This document shows, piece after piece, positions 16,655-23,979 of a stretch of DNA of 64,000 nt (position 1 is its first letter; each line of letters begins with the position of its first letter). The DNA comes from Hymenobacter aerilatus (lineage in GTDB: Bacteria; Bacteroidota; Bacteroidia; Cytophagales; Hymenobacteraceae): NCBI RefSeq assembly GCF_022921095.1, contig NZ_CP095053.1:372001-436000 (forward strand), read 5' to 3'. Below the pieces are notes generated by a model, which made no database searches, was not told the origin of the DNA, and was given only the letters and a program-made list of their open reading frames with translations. The translations under genes were made by a program, and so were the position numbers.

Positions 16655-16704
16655 AACAGGCCATGTGTCATCCTGCGCTTGCGAAGGATGACACATGGCC
16701 TGTT
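16655..16704. repeat. Minimal copy of the GTCATCCTG hairpin between convergent genes
   Basis: A perfect 20-base inverted repeat (AACAGGCCATGTGTCATCCT and its complement) around the loop GCGCTTGCGA. It carries the outer part of the repeat family (GTCATCCTG and GCTTGCGAAGGATGAC) but lacks the inner GGACCTT section, so it looks like an internally deleted copy. It separates two convergent genes. Confidence 0.85.
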
Positions 16705-16752
16705 ACTCACCGAGTACCGCAAGTACGTACTAACGGTAGTGCGCGGGAAGCG

Positions 16753-17283
16753 CTACTTGGAAAGGGCGGTTCGTTTAGAAGGATCTGCCTGGTATAATTT
16801 GAGAAGCTCCAGTAGCTTTTCGTAGACCAGCGTGGTGGCTTGCTGGCGCAGTTGTTCGCCGTCGCTGCCCGGAAACTCCTCCCGATACTCGTGGGCGCGG
16901 CCTTCCAGCAGAATCGTCACGAAAACAGTACCAACGGGCTTATCGGGGCTTTCGGAGGCACCGGGGCCACAGAGCCCCGTCACGGCTACGCACACCTCGG
17001 CTGGTAGCTGGCGGTGTAGCCCCTGGGCCATTTCGTTGGTCGTTTGCTGACTTTCTGCTGAGTAGGTGGTGAGCGTGTTCTTTTTGACGCCCAGCAATTT
17101 CTGCTTGGCTTCTGCATGGTACGTGACGACGGAACCCAATAACACCTCACTTATACCCTGCACGGGCGCCAGTTGGGCGGCTACCAGGCCACACGTACAG
17201 CTTTCGGCCAATGCTAACTGGAGCTTGTGTTGCAGACACAATTTGACCAGCATTTCGAGGTCAGGTTCTGTTGATTTAGGCAT
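16753..17283 (-). CDS. pncC: Nicotinamide-nucleotide amidase, CinA C-terminal family
   Basis: A 176-residue stand-alone CinA C-terminal domain, which hydrolyses nicotinamide mononucleotide to nicotinate mononucleotide in NAD recycling. Motifs are LALAESCTCGLVAA (usual AESCTGG), VVTYHAEAKQKLLGV and VAVTGLCGPGASE (usual VTGIAGPGG), then DKPVGTVFV. The catalytic Ser, Lys and Thr positions seem to be kept. Two glycine or alanine positions beside them are replaced by cysteine. I chose ATG 17283; the frame continues upstream to a TTG at 17301. There is no MoaB-like N-terminal domain as in full-length CinA. Confidence 0.88.
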   Translation of the reverse strand: MPKSTEPDLEMLVKLCLQHKLQLALAESCTCGLVAAQLAPVQGISEVLLGSVVTYHAEAKQKLLGVKKNTLTTYSAESQQTTNEMAQGLHRQLPAEVCVAVTGLCGPGASESPDKPVGTVFVTILLEGRAHEYREEFPGSDGEQLRQQATTLVYEKLLELLKLYQADPSKRTALSK

Positions 17284-17357
17284 GGGATGGCGTAAGGGCA
17301 AGTGGTTTAATAAGTGATACGCTCGGCTCCACCGCTGGTTATGGAGGAGCTACCGGC

Positions 17358-18416
17358 TCACTGCTGAATGAAAAGCAAGCCCAGCATGCCCAGCGCGTAC
17401 AGTACCAGTACCGCCCACGAGTCGAGGCCGAGGCGCCCTACCTGCCGCCGTGAGCGAAACACCAGTCCGACGGCATACACGCTGCTCAGCAAAATGCCCA
17501 AACCAGTGAGGTACAAATCGGACGCCTGGGCACGCGGCAGCACTGCTTTGCCTGATACCAGCGCGGCCAGCAAAAATAAGACGGGCAAAAAAGCATTGCC
17601 CCCAAAAATGTCGCTCACTACCAGCTCCGGCTTACCTAATTGCAAGGCTGCCAGTCCAGTCGAGACTTCGGGTAGGGAGGTGGCAGCGGCCAGCACGGTA
17701 GCGCCAAAAAATAAGCCTGTCATGCCCAGCTGGTCAGCCAGTTGCTCGCCGCTGACTTCCAGCGCCCAGCCGGCTAGCAACGTAGCCAGGGATGCCGCTC
17801 CAAATACCAGCGCTACGCGCTTCGTGCTGCTGTTCGCAAAGGGCTTCTGCTTTTGTTGGGTAGCGTCCTGGGGCTCGGGGCGGTTCGTGGTAGCGGCCGG
17901 GGCATGGGCCAGCCAGGGTAGGCCGTGCTCTGCTTTGCCAACAAGGAAAACACCGCCCAACCAAAGCAGTACCAGCACTACCTCAGCCGGCGACACGTGC
18001 CCACCCAACAGGCTAGCGGGTAGCTGGGCTCCCAGCACCACCACCGTTAACACCGCCACTACTAGCAGCGCTTCCAGCACGGGCTGTAGCGTGTGCACGC
18101 GGTGGGTAAGCGGTGTCGCGTGGCCCTTGCCGAAAGCATCAAGCCCCACCAGCACCAGCGTTTGCACCGCAATGCCACCCAAAATATTGCCCACCGCCAG
18201 ATCTACTTGCCCGCGCAACGATGCGCTCAGGGTGATAACCACTTCCGGTAGATTCGTCACGATGGCCAGCAGCAGCAATCCGCCCAACGCATCGCCTAGC
18301 TTCAGGCGCTGGGCTAGCACATCGGTGGTATCAGAAAGGTAGGTGCCTGCCTGCCATACCACCACGGCGGCTACAACGAATAGCGCTACCAGCAGCGCGG
18401 GAGAAAAATGCGACAT
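17358..18416 (-). CDS. Calcium/cation antiporter, CaCA (YrbG-like) family
   Basis: An inner-membrane exchanger of 352 aa that moves Ca2+ or other cations against Na+ or H+. The two inverted alpha repeats are clear: TNLPEVVITLSASLRG with AVGNILGG near residues 54-80, and AAATSLPEVSTGLAAL with VVSDIFGGNAF near 243-272. About ten hydrophobic helices surround them, with a hydrophilic cytoplasmic loop rich in Gln, Lys and Pro in the centre (about 175-200). ATG 18416 starts the first helix after five residues. It is divergent from the acyl-CoA-binding protein gene, with a perfect palindrome between them. Confidence 0.9.
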   Translation of the reverse strand: MSHFSPALLVALFVVAAVVVWQAGTYLSDTTDVLAQRLKLGDALGGLLLLAIVTNLPEVVITLSASLRGQVDLAVGNILGGIAVQTLVLVGLDAFGKGHATPLTHRVHTLQPVLEALLVVAVLTVVVLGAQLPASLLGGHVSPAEVVLVLLWLGGVFLVGKAEHGLPWLAHAPAATTNRPEPQDATQQKQKPFANSSTKRVALVFGAASLATLLAGWALEVSGEQLADQLGMTGLFFGATVLAAATSLPEVSTGLAALQLGKPELVVSDIFGGNAFLPVLFLLAALVSGKAVLPRAQASDLYLTGLGILLSSVYAVGLVFRSRRQVGRLGLDSWAVLVLYALGMLGLLFIQQ

Positions 18417-18494
18417 GGAGGGGAGGGGTAGGGTAGCACATACAGGCGTGCTGGCAGTAGTACGCAGCTTGGCTGATCAGGTAGAATAAGTACG

Positions 18495-18544
18495 CAGAAA
18501 GGCGGGAAAGAATGCTGCATGCAGCATTCTTTCCCGCCTTTCTG
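18495..18544. promoter_or_regulatory. Perfect 50-bp palindrome in a divergent promoter region
   Basis: Arms 18495-18519 and 18520-18544 are exact complements with no loop (centre GCTGCA|TGCAGC). It lies between the divergent antiporter (start 18416) and acyl-CoA-binding protein (start 18588) genes, so it is upstream of both and cannot be an ordinary terminator of either. The right end touches TAACTTGC, a possible -7 element, so it would cover the -10 to -60 region. Confidence 0.8.
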
Positions 18545-18552
18545 TAACTTGC
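18545..18552 (+). promoter_or_regulatory. Possible -7 element (TAACTTGC) for the acyl-CoA-binding protein gene
   Basis: TAACTTGC starts directly after the 50-bp palindrome and 43 bases before ATG 18588. It is a one-base-short form of the Bacteroidota TAnnTTTG consensus. Confidence 0.3.
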
Positions 18553-18587
18553 CCGCATTGTCTATTCCTTACATCAACTACGTTTCT

Positions 18588-18836
18588 ATGGTCACGCAGG
18601 AAGAATTTGAAGCCGCCGCCCAACGCGCCCAGCAACTCCCCAGCAAGCCCTCCAATACGGTGCTGCTCCAGCTCTACGCGCTCTACAAGCAAGCCTCCGA
18701 AGGCGACGTAACCGGCTCCCGCCCCGGTGGGTTCGATTTTAAAGCCATTGCCAAGTACGATGCCTGGGCTGGCCTCAGCGGGAAAAGCAAAGAGTCGGCC
18801 CGCCAAGAATATGTGGCGCTAGTCGACTCTCTTTAA
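18588..18836 (+). CDS. Acyl-CoA-binding protein (ACBP)
   Basis: An 82-residue cytoplasmic protein that binds long-chain acyl-CoA. The family pattern is easy to see: FEAAAQRAQQLP, LLQLYALYKQASEGDV, RPGGFDFKAIAKYDAW and LSGKSKESARQEYVALV, a four-helix bundle in which the Tyr and Lys residues contact CoA. Length and motifs match the classical single-domain form known mainly from eukaryotes and present in some bacteria. ATG 18588 is chosen because ACBP normally begins within about five residues of the first helix. It converges on the CDGSH gene, with a repeat between. Confidence 0.93.
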   Translation: MVTQEEFEAAAQRAQQLPSKPSNTVLLQLYALYKQASEGDVTGSRPGGFDFKAIAKYDAWAGLSGKSKESARQEYVALVDSL

Positions 18837-18863
18837 GTGGTGAGATGGTGAAGTTGTGAAATG

Positions 18864-19008
18864 GTGAGTAACAATACGGGTGTCATCCTGAGCAGAGCGA
18901 AGGACCTTCTCACGCGAGAACGAATCGTTGGTACGCTAGTCGTGCAACGTGATAAGGTCCTTCGCAAGCGGACGCCAGATGAAGGATGACACCCGTATTG
19001 TTACTCAC
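18864..19008. repeat. Intergenic nested inverted repeat with GTGAG outer arms
   Basis: Outer arms of 25 bases match perfectly (GTGAGTAACAATACGGGTGT and on into CATCC), then AGCGAAGGACCTTCTCACG pairs with CGTGATAAGGTCCTTCGC. The right arm has an extra 13 bases (about 18968-18980) that interrupt the pairing. It separates the convergent ACBP and CDGSH genes. Confidence 0.92.
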
Positions 19009-19014
19009 TATTTA

Positions 19015-19239
19015 CTACTGCTTGGGAGCGGGGAGGTCGAAGGCTTTGGCGTCGTGCTCGAAGTGGCCTTTGTGGGAGCCGTCGCAGAAGGGCTTTTGGG
19101 CCGAGAGGCCGCAGCGGCAGATGCTGATTCGCTCGCGGCCGCCCAGGCCGTAGGGGTTGCCTTGCGCGTCTACCAGCTCAAAATCGTTGCCCTCTACGCG
19201 CAGGGAGCCATTGCTGAGAACCGTAAGTTTGGTTGCCAT
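19015..19239 (-). CDS. CDGSH iron-sulfur domain protein
   Basis: A 74-residue protein with one CDGSH motif: C41, C43, C52 and H56 in CRCGLSAQKPFCDGSH ligate a redox-active 2Fe-2S cluster. The N-terminal part (TVLSNGSLRVEG, FELVDAQGNPY) forms the small beta cap typical of bacterial single-domain members. The role of the bacterial family is unsettled; electron transfer or iron-sulfur handling is likely. No membrane anchor is present, so it is cytoplasmic. Confidence 0.93.
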   Translation of the reverse strand: MATKLTVLSNGSLRVEGNDFELVDAQGNPYGLGGRERISICRCGLSAQKPFCDGSHKGHFEHDAKAFDLPAPKQ

Positions 19240-19305
19240 TGTTGAAAACAGGTTTGGTGAACCGTAAAGATAACCGCCACATTGGCAACTGGCCGCGCCG
19301 ACGCG

Positions 19306-19824
19306 CTATACCAACTCCTTGCGCAGAATAAAATCGTTCATCCAGTACGGACCAATCGGAATATCATCCTCACGGTAACGTTGGAAGCCCAGGCGCTCAT
19401 AGAAGGATACGGCCGGGTTGTAGCGGTTCACATTCAGCTCCAGCGTCTGTCCGCCGGCGGCGCGCACGGCATGTTCTACCGCCTCTACCAGCCGCTGCCC
19501 TAGTCCCTGGCCCTGGTGGGAGGGTAGCACGTAGATTTTGTGTAGCTTATACACCGCCTCCTCTGCGGGCAGGGGCGAAAACGATGCGTAACCGGCTGGG
19601 TGCCCCTCTACCAGCAGCAGCAGGAAGCTGTGCTGGTCGTCGGTCATTTGGCGATGCAGGGAAGCGGGGGTGTAAATCACCCGGTACATGTAGTCGATCT
19701 GTTCCTTGGAAAGGATAAATCGGTAGGTAGGCTCCCAAGTGGCTTCAGCCAGCGTGATGATGGTAGGAATATCCGCCAGGGTGGCAGGCTGAACGGCAAT
19801 AGCAGTGGGAGAAGAAGCAGACAT
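19306..19824 (-). CDS. GNAT family N-acetyltransferase
   Basis: A 172-residue acetyltransferase of the GNAT fold. The acetyl-CoA pyrophosphate loop is in HKIYVLPSHQGQGLGQRLVE, the beta-5 and alpha-4 region is LELNVNRYNPAVSFYERLGF, and the end DDIPIGPYWMNDFILRK is typical of a subgroup close to small-molecule or polyamine acetyltransferases. The substrate is unknown. The frame is open to ATG 19842, but ATG 19824 leaves a normal length before the first strand (VQPATLADIPTI). Confidence 0.9.
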   Translation of the reverse strand: MSASSPTAIAVQPATLADIPTIITLAEATWEPTYRFILSKEQIDYMYRVIYTPASLHRQMTDDQHSFLLLLVEGHPAGYASFSPLPAEEAVYKLHKIYVLPSHQGQGLGQRLVEAVEHAVRAAGGQTLELNVNRYNPAVSFYERLGFQRYREDDIPIGPYWMNDFILRKELV

Positions 19825-19971
19825 AGACCGCAAAAACGGCATTTTTCGCGGAAAAAGCGAACTTTACCTGCGTTCCATTACATCTTTGGGCCGGAAATTG
19901 TCGTTGGCAGGGCAGGGGCAGCCAGAGCTGCCTCATTTGTACCAGTGGCTTCGGCCCGTTTTCTTACGAAA

Positions 19972-20619
19972 ATGAAAAAATACGCATTCTCCTTTTTTCT
20001 GGCGGCCAGCGCCTTCGTGCCGCTTACCGCCGCCACCGCACAAACCACTACTCCCAACCGCACGCAGTCGAAAGCCGAAACGGAGCTGCGCAATTTCTCG
20101 GCTTGGGTGAATCAGCAAGTGGATAAGGCTGATGCCAGCGCCCGCCGCAACTGGCCTGCCCTGAAGTCCAACTTCGACCGCCAGAGCCAGCGCCTCGACC
20201 GCGCCACCGACAGTCTCTCTACGCAGTCGAAACGTGAGTATGCGCAACAGAAAACGCGCTACCAGGAGTGGGCTGCCCAGCAGCAGCGCCTAGAAGCCCA
20301 GGCCGCGCAGCCTGCCACCGAGCAGCAGGCGCAGCGCCGCCTGCTCAACGAAGATGTACAGATCAGCAAGGCCCGCGCGTCGGAAATGGTGGATCTGTAC
20401 TCGCGCTTCGTTGATGCCACCCGTGCCCAGCGCCGGCAATGGACTGACACTGAATGGGCTGAGGCCAGCACGGTTCTGAGCTCTCTGAATGCCCGCTACG
20501 AGCAAGTGCGCAGTCAGATTGCCATGGAGGACCGCCTGCGCATTCGCTCCTGGCAAGGGGAGTTCCGGACGCTGGAAAAGGCCCGGGGCATGAAGGATAT
20601 TGTGACGGACGATAAGTAG
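19972..20619 (+). CDS. Exported coiled-coil protein of unknown function
   Basis: A 215-residue protein with a clear Sec signal peptide (KKYAFSFFLAASAF ... ATAQ), then an almost entirely helical, Gln/Arg/Ala-rich mature part. Repeated patterns such as NFDRQSQRLDRATDSLS and QQQRLEAQAAQPATEQQAQR suggest a long coiled coil. No lipobox or known domain is seen, so it is probably a soluble periplasmic protein. I chose ATG 19972 because it starts the signal peptide, although the frame is open far upstream. The gene converges on 20653-21090 and they share a hairpin. Confidence 0.85.
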   Translation: MKKYAFSFFLAASAFVPLTAATAQTTTPNRTQSKAETELRNFSAWVNQQVDKADASARRNWPALKSNFDRQSQRLDRATDSLSTQSKREYAQQKTRYQEWAAQQQRLEAQAAQPATEQQAQRRLLNEDVQISKARASEMVDLYSRFVDATRAQRRQWTDTEWAEASTVLSSLNARYEQVRSQIAMEDRLRIRSWQGEFRTLEKARGMKDIVTDDK

Positions 20620-20630
20620 CCGGGCGCAAA

Positions 20631-20681
20631 CGGCCCTGGGGTGGCGCCAAGCTTACTGGGCTTGGAGCCACCCCAGGGCCG
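20631..20681. terminator. Bidirectional hairpin overlapping the end of the next gene
   Basis: CGGCCCTGGGGTGGC and its exact complement GCCACCCCAGGGCCG, with partly paired CCAAG/CTTGG inside, form a strong stem between two convergent genes. The right arm lies inside the last ten codons of the minus-strand gene 20653-21090, so coding and termination share sequence. Confidence 0.75.
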
Positions 20682-21090
20682 CTTCTTTATCGTAGTCGAA
20701 GAACAGCCGGATGGGCAATTGCGGCCGCACCCGGTCGGCAAAGCGCCGGCTGATGAGCTGGTTGGATATATCCGGCGATAAGACATAGGCAATGGCCTGT
20801 AAGCCCTGGTGAATGGCCTTGGGCAACCACTCAAACTCCAGCCAGGGCATGGCCTCGGCCCAGTCGCCGGTGGTGGTGGTCTTGTCGTTGTAGAGGCGCC
20901 GGATGGGCCGGAGGGCCTGGAGCTGTAAGAAAGCCTCTGCTACCTGCAGCACCTCCACGTTGGTGATATGGCCGGTCCAGACCACACACAGCAGTTCGCC
21001 CTGCGTGTGGTAATAGGCGGTGGCAATAAGCTGGCCGAGTGCATCGTGCACCGGGTAGCAGTCGGTGGGGAGAGGAGAGGCAATAGCCAT
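20653..21090 (-). CDS. Conserved hypothetical protein, STAS/SpoIIAA-like
   Basis: A 145-residue cytoplasmic protein. The alternation of short strands and helices (LLCVVWTGHITNVEVLQVAEAF, AYVLSPDI, IRLFFDYDKEAALGWL) resembles the SpoIIAA-like family of small proteins that is frequent in Hymenobacter and its relatives. The last segment, FDYDKEAALGWL, is the most family-like part. No catalytic residues are evident and the role is unknown. I used ATG 21090; a TTG two codons upstream is also in frame. Confidence 0.75.
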   Translation of the reverse strand: MAIASPLPTDCYPVHDALGQLIATAYYHTQGELLCVVWTGHITNVEVLQVAEAFLQLQALRPIRRLYNDKTTTTGDWAEAMPWLEFEWLPKAIHQGLQAIAYVLSPDISNQLISRRFADRVRPQLPIRLFFDYDKEAALGWLQAQ

Positions 21091-21325
21091 GGCCAAAACC
21101 AGCGAAAGGGTAGGTAGAAAGGAAAATAGGCAGTAGCGTTGCGTGTGATGTATCCTGACGGCGAAGGCGCACAGTGCAGAAAAGGCAGCGGCGGTGCCGG
21201 CCGTAAAAAGCTAAAACAGAGTAGTAGAACAAGATACGTTTTTTGCAGAAGCATTGCCAGTAAGCAATGGGGCTATTCGTAGTGCACGAGAGCTAACAAA
21301 AGGAGGAACACGGTTGCCGGCTTTC

Positions 21326-21333
21326 CGCTACTT
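21326..21333 (+). promoter_or_regulatory. Consensus -7 element (TACTTTTG) for the deoxynucleoside kinase gene
   Basis: TACTTTTG matches TAnnTTTG exactly, 41 bases before ATG 21375. A TTG at 21311 lies upstream at a shorter spacing than usual. Confidence 0.45.
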
Positions 21334-21374
21334 TTGTGGTTCTCTGCTTCTCTCGCTACCTGCTTTTTATACGT

Positions 21375-21998
21375 ATGCACATCGCCATCGTCGGCAACAT
21401 TGGGGCCGGCAAAACTACGCTGGCCAACAAGCTGGCCCACCACTTCAACTGGGAAGTGTTTCTGGAAGACGTCGACCACAATCCCTACCTCAAGGATTTC
21501 TACGACGATATGCCACGCTGGGCTTTTCACCTGCAAGTATATTTCCTGAACAGCCGCTTTCGGCAGGTGCAGCGCATCAAGGAGCTGCAGCGGGCCGGTA
21601 AAGGCGTGATTCAGGACCGAACTATTTATGAGGACGCGCACATTTTTGCGGCCAACCTGCACGAGTCGCGCCTCATGACGGAACGCGACTACCAGAACTA
21701 CTGCAACCTGTTCGAGTCGATGATTAGCATGGTAGACGCGCCCGACTTGCTGCTCTACCTCAAAGCTGATCTGCCCAAGCTCATCCAGCAAATCGAAAAG
21801 CGCAACCGCGACTACGAGAACAACATCAAAATTGAATACCTCAAAAACCTCAACGAGCACTACGAGAAGTGGATCAGCGGCTACAAGCATGGCAAGCTGC
21901 TGGTCGTTGACGTAAACAACCTCGACTACGTGAACAACCCCGAGGACCTAGGCGTGGTCATCGAGCGAATTAACAGCACGTTGTTCGGGCTGTTTTAG
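21375..21998 (+). CDS. Deoxynucleoside kinase
   Basis: Phosphorylates deoxynucleosides with ATP in the salvage route to dNTPs. The 207-residue protein has the P-loop GNIGAGKT at residues 7-14, the substrate block FLEDVDHNPYLKDFY, the DRTIYEDAHIF motif that replaces the DRS motif of the family, and a lid-like arginine region (IEKRNRDYENNIKIEYL). It is cytoplasmic. ATG 21375 places the P-loop at the usual distance; the frame is open upstream to 21336. It stands alone and converges on the DUF2461 gene. Confidence 0.92.
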   Translation: MHIAIVGNIGAGKTTLANKLAHHFNWEVFLEDVDHNPYLKDFYDDMPRWAFHLQVYFLNSRFRQVQRIKELQRAGKGVIQDRTIYEDAHIFAANLHESRLMTERDYQNYCNLFESMISMVDAPDLLLYLKADLPKLIQQIEKRNRDYENNIKIEYLKNLNEHYEKWISGYKHGKLLVVDVNNLDYVNNPEDLGVVIERINSTLFGLF

Positions 21999-22029
21999 AG
22001 GTGATAAAGTGGTGAGTGACAAATAGTAA

Positions 22030-22141
22030 ACGAGTGTCATCCTGAGCGCAGCGAAGGACCTTATCACGCGTGAACAAGTCGTAACAACGATTATCGTTCA
22101 CGCGTGATAAGGTCCTTCGCTGCGCTCAGGATGACACTCGT
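22030..22141. repeat. Intergenic inverted repeat, best-preserved copy
   Basis: Two perfectly complementary arms of 46 bases (22030-22075 and 22096-22141) enclose a 20-base loop. The core reads GTCATCCTGAGCGCAGCGAA then GGACCTTATCACGCGTGAAC. It lies between the convergent deoxynucleoside kinase and DUF2461 genes, flanked by GTGATAAAGTGGTGAG on the left and CTCACAACCTCACC on the right, which extend the pairing loosely. Confidence 0.95.
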
Positions 22142-22168
22142 TTTTCAACTCACAACCTCACCATTTCC

Positions 22169-22834
22169 TTACTCCTCCCCAATCGCCTGATTGAGGAACT
22201 GTACCAGCGGCTGCGCTATGTGCAGGCTTTCGACGGCTTTTTCCACGAAGTTGGGTTGAAGTAGCTCGGCATCGGAGATGGGACGGCTGACCAGGAAGCT
22301 TTTCATCTTGAGCCATTCGATGTCGGGGTCGTTTTTGTCGTAGCCTTTGGGTGGGCGCTGGAGCCGGTCGCCCTCCAGGCCGTCAGGGAAGTGGCGCACA
22401 AACTCGGGGTACTGGCGCAGGGCGTGGAAGGCCTCAGAAGAGTAATGGATTTCCTGACGGATGCGTTGCAGGCTGGCCGCGTCGGGCTGCCACTTGCCGG
22501 CACCCAGCCAGGAGTTGCCCGGCTCCAAGGTCAGAAAATAGCCTGCCCAGCGCGAGTGCCTACCCTCCGCCTTGAGGCCCGCGCCCATGTGGCGTTTATA
22601 CGGCTCCTGTCCCTGCTGAAACCGGTCGTTTTTGTTGATGCGGTACATCGTCTCCCCAGCCGTGAGAGTTTGTAGCGCCGGCTCGAAACGTTGTACCCCC
22701 TGGAGCACCTCCGCCACCAATTCTTTAAACACAGCGCGGGCCTGATGATATTCAGCCCGGTGCTCGTCCATCCAGGGCTTGTTGTTATTAGCGGCTAAGC
22801 CGCGCAAAAAATCCAGTATTGCAGCACGATTCAT
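22169..22834 (-). CDS. DUF2461 family protein
   Basis: A 221-residue cytoplasmic protein of a widespread family without an assigned function. The signature blocks are present: FLRGLAANNNKPWMDEHRAEY at the start, RINKNDRFQQGQEPYKRHMGAG, the GYFLTLEPGNSWLGAG segment, and IEWLKMKSFLVSRPISD near the end. Length matches the family. It is the last gene before a convergent junction. It starts at ATG 22834. Confidence 0.9.
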   Translation of the reverse strand: MNRAAILDFLRGLAANNNKPWMDEHRAEYHQARAVFKELVAEVLQGVQRFEPALQTLTAGETMYRINKNDRFQQGQEPYKRHMGAGLKAEGRHSRWAGYFLTLEPGNSWLGAGKWQPDAASLQRIRQEIHYSSEAFHALRQYPEFVRHFPDGLEGDRLQRPPKGYDKNDPDIEWLKMKSFLVSRPISDAELLQPNFVEKAVESLHIAQPLVQFLNQAIGEE

Positions 22835-22915
22835 GGCTGGGCATACGAGTCAGGGTAGGCGGGAGTTGGGTAGGAAGTGGAGATGCAAGTCAAGGGACTT
22901 GTGTCATACCAAGTC

Positions 22916-23020
22916 GTCTGTCATCCTGAGCTTGCGAAGGACCTTCTCACGTTGAATGACTTTCATGTCAACGACTCGTTCACGCGTGACAAGGTCCTTC
23001 GCAAGCTCAGGATGACAGAC
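22916..23020. repeat. Intergenic inverted repeat, GTCATCCTGAG subtype
   Basis: Perfect 30-base outer arms (22916-22945 and 22991-23020: GTCTGTCATCCTGAGCTTGC then GAAGGACCTT) around a longer, weakly paired centre with ACGACTCGTT. It lies between two genes of the same strand, downstream of the MOSC gene and upstream of the DUF2461 start. Confidence 0.92.
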
Positions 23021-23099
23021 AGCTTAGGGTGATAGATAATTTAGGATAGAAAGTGGCCATTGTGTTGTTCTTGCGACTTACCACCCCGGCCTTCGGCCA

Positions 23100-23121
23100 C
23101 CCCTCCTTAAAAAAGGAGGGG
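23100..23121 (-). terminator. CCCCTCCTT hairpin after the MOSC gene
   Basis: CCCCTCCTT and AAGGAGGGG pair around an A-rich loop, about 20 bases past the MOSC stop codon. The core matches the larger palindrome at 12273-12330, so it may be a member of that second repeat family. Confidence 0.5.
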
Positions 23122-23142
23122 AGTTCGTTCTTTAGCTTGGCT

Positions 23143-23979
23143 TTAGCTATTCTCTTTATTACTCAGCACCGTTAGCGAGTCGCCTACCCGGATGATGCCC
23201 TGGCTGCTGGTCGTAACGTTCTGGCCGAACAGCACCTTGCGGCCTACCGTGCGGTAGGAAGCCAGGGTACTCAGGGTTTCGGGGTACTTTTGGGCGGTTT
23301 GCTGGTCGATGGTGGTGACGACGCAACGCCCGCAGGCCCGCACGGCCCGGAAGGTGATGTCGCCTATCTGAAAATCGGCCCAGGTGTCCTCCGCAAACGG
23401 CTCGCCGCCGGTGAATACCAGGTTGGGCCGGAACCTATTCATGGGGACCGGGGCGGTGAGGCGTGCGCTCAAATCATCCAAGGCCGCCTGCCCAATGAGG
23501 AGGTAGGGGTAGCCATCGGCGAAGCTGACGAGCGTGCCAGCCGGGTTCAGCTCGGGCTTGTCGGGCTCTACCTCGCGCCGCACCATATCCGACATATACA
23601 CCAGCCGGCATTCCTGGCCCAGGGCTTCGGTCAACCACTCATCGGCGGCGGGGGTGCCGCGCCAGGCAAAGACCATATCATCCCAGATGGTCACGAACAG
23701 CGTCTTTTCTCGATTTGCCTCAAAGGGAATGTAGAGGGGTAGCAGGTCAGGGCGTTGGCGGTGTGTGAGCAGAAAGCCGTTGAAAGCGGGGGCCACGTCC
23801 AGCAGGGCCATAGCGGCAATCTGCCGTTGCGTCATGAACTGGTTGCGCGCATCTACCACCAGCCAGCGCCGGTCGTATTGCAGACCTCGCAGGCCCACGG
23901 CTGCCTCCGTCAGGCGGATACCGCCCAGCGACTTAACGGGGTAAATGTAAATATCGGAGAGGGTAAGGGAGGTAGCCAT
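23143..23979 (-). CDS. MOSC domain protein (MOSC N-terminal beta-barrel plus MOSC)
   Basis: A 278-residue protein related to the molybdenum-cofactor sulfurase C-terminal domain and YcbX-type proteins. The N-terminal beta-barrel holds LSDIYIYPVKSLGGI and GLQYDRRWLVVDARNQFMTQ. The MOSC domain has PMNRFRPNLVFTGGEPFAED and ACGRCVVTTIDQQT, where the cysteine is the expected cofactor ligand, and ends in GDSLTVL. Such proteins reduce N-hydroxylated compounds or bind molybdenum cofactor. No ferredoxin domain is present, so electrons must come from a partner. ATG 23979 fits the family; the frame is open to 24012. Confidence 0.92.
   Translation of the reverse strand: MATSLTLSDIYIYPVKSLGGIRLTEAAVGLRGLQYDRRWLVVDARNQFMTQRQIAAMALLDVAPAFNGFLLTHRQRPDLLPLYIPFEANREKTLFVTIWDDMVFAWRGTPAADEWLTEALGQECRLVYMSDMVRREVEPDKPELNPAGTLVSFADGYPYLLIGQAALDDLSARLTAPVPMNRFRPNLVFTGGEPFAEDTWADFQIGDITFRAVRACGRCVVTTIDQQTAQKYPETLSTLASYRTVGRKVLFGQNVTTSSQGIIRVGDSLTVLSNKENS

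Larger units (their letters stand above)
22835..23142. other. Intergenic stretch holding two hairpin elements
   Basis: No gene is seen in these 308 bases. They hold the GTCATCCTGAG repeat at 22916-23020 and a CCCCTCCTT-AAAA-AAGGAGGGG hairpin at 23100-23121. The latter probably ends transcription of the MOSC gene on the minus strand. Confidence 0.7.

Noticed and set aside
15878-16696. A 272-codon minus-strand frame opposite the kinase-like gene
   Set aside because: It runs through the intergenic hairpin and its translation is a Val/His/Ala-rich shadow; the plus-strand frame has better amino-acid composition.
17368-18342. A 324-codon plus-strand frame antisense to the antiporter
   Set aside because: Ser/Thr/Ala/Pro-rich translation without a domain; the minus-strand frame has clear CaCA motifs.
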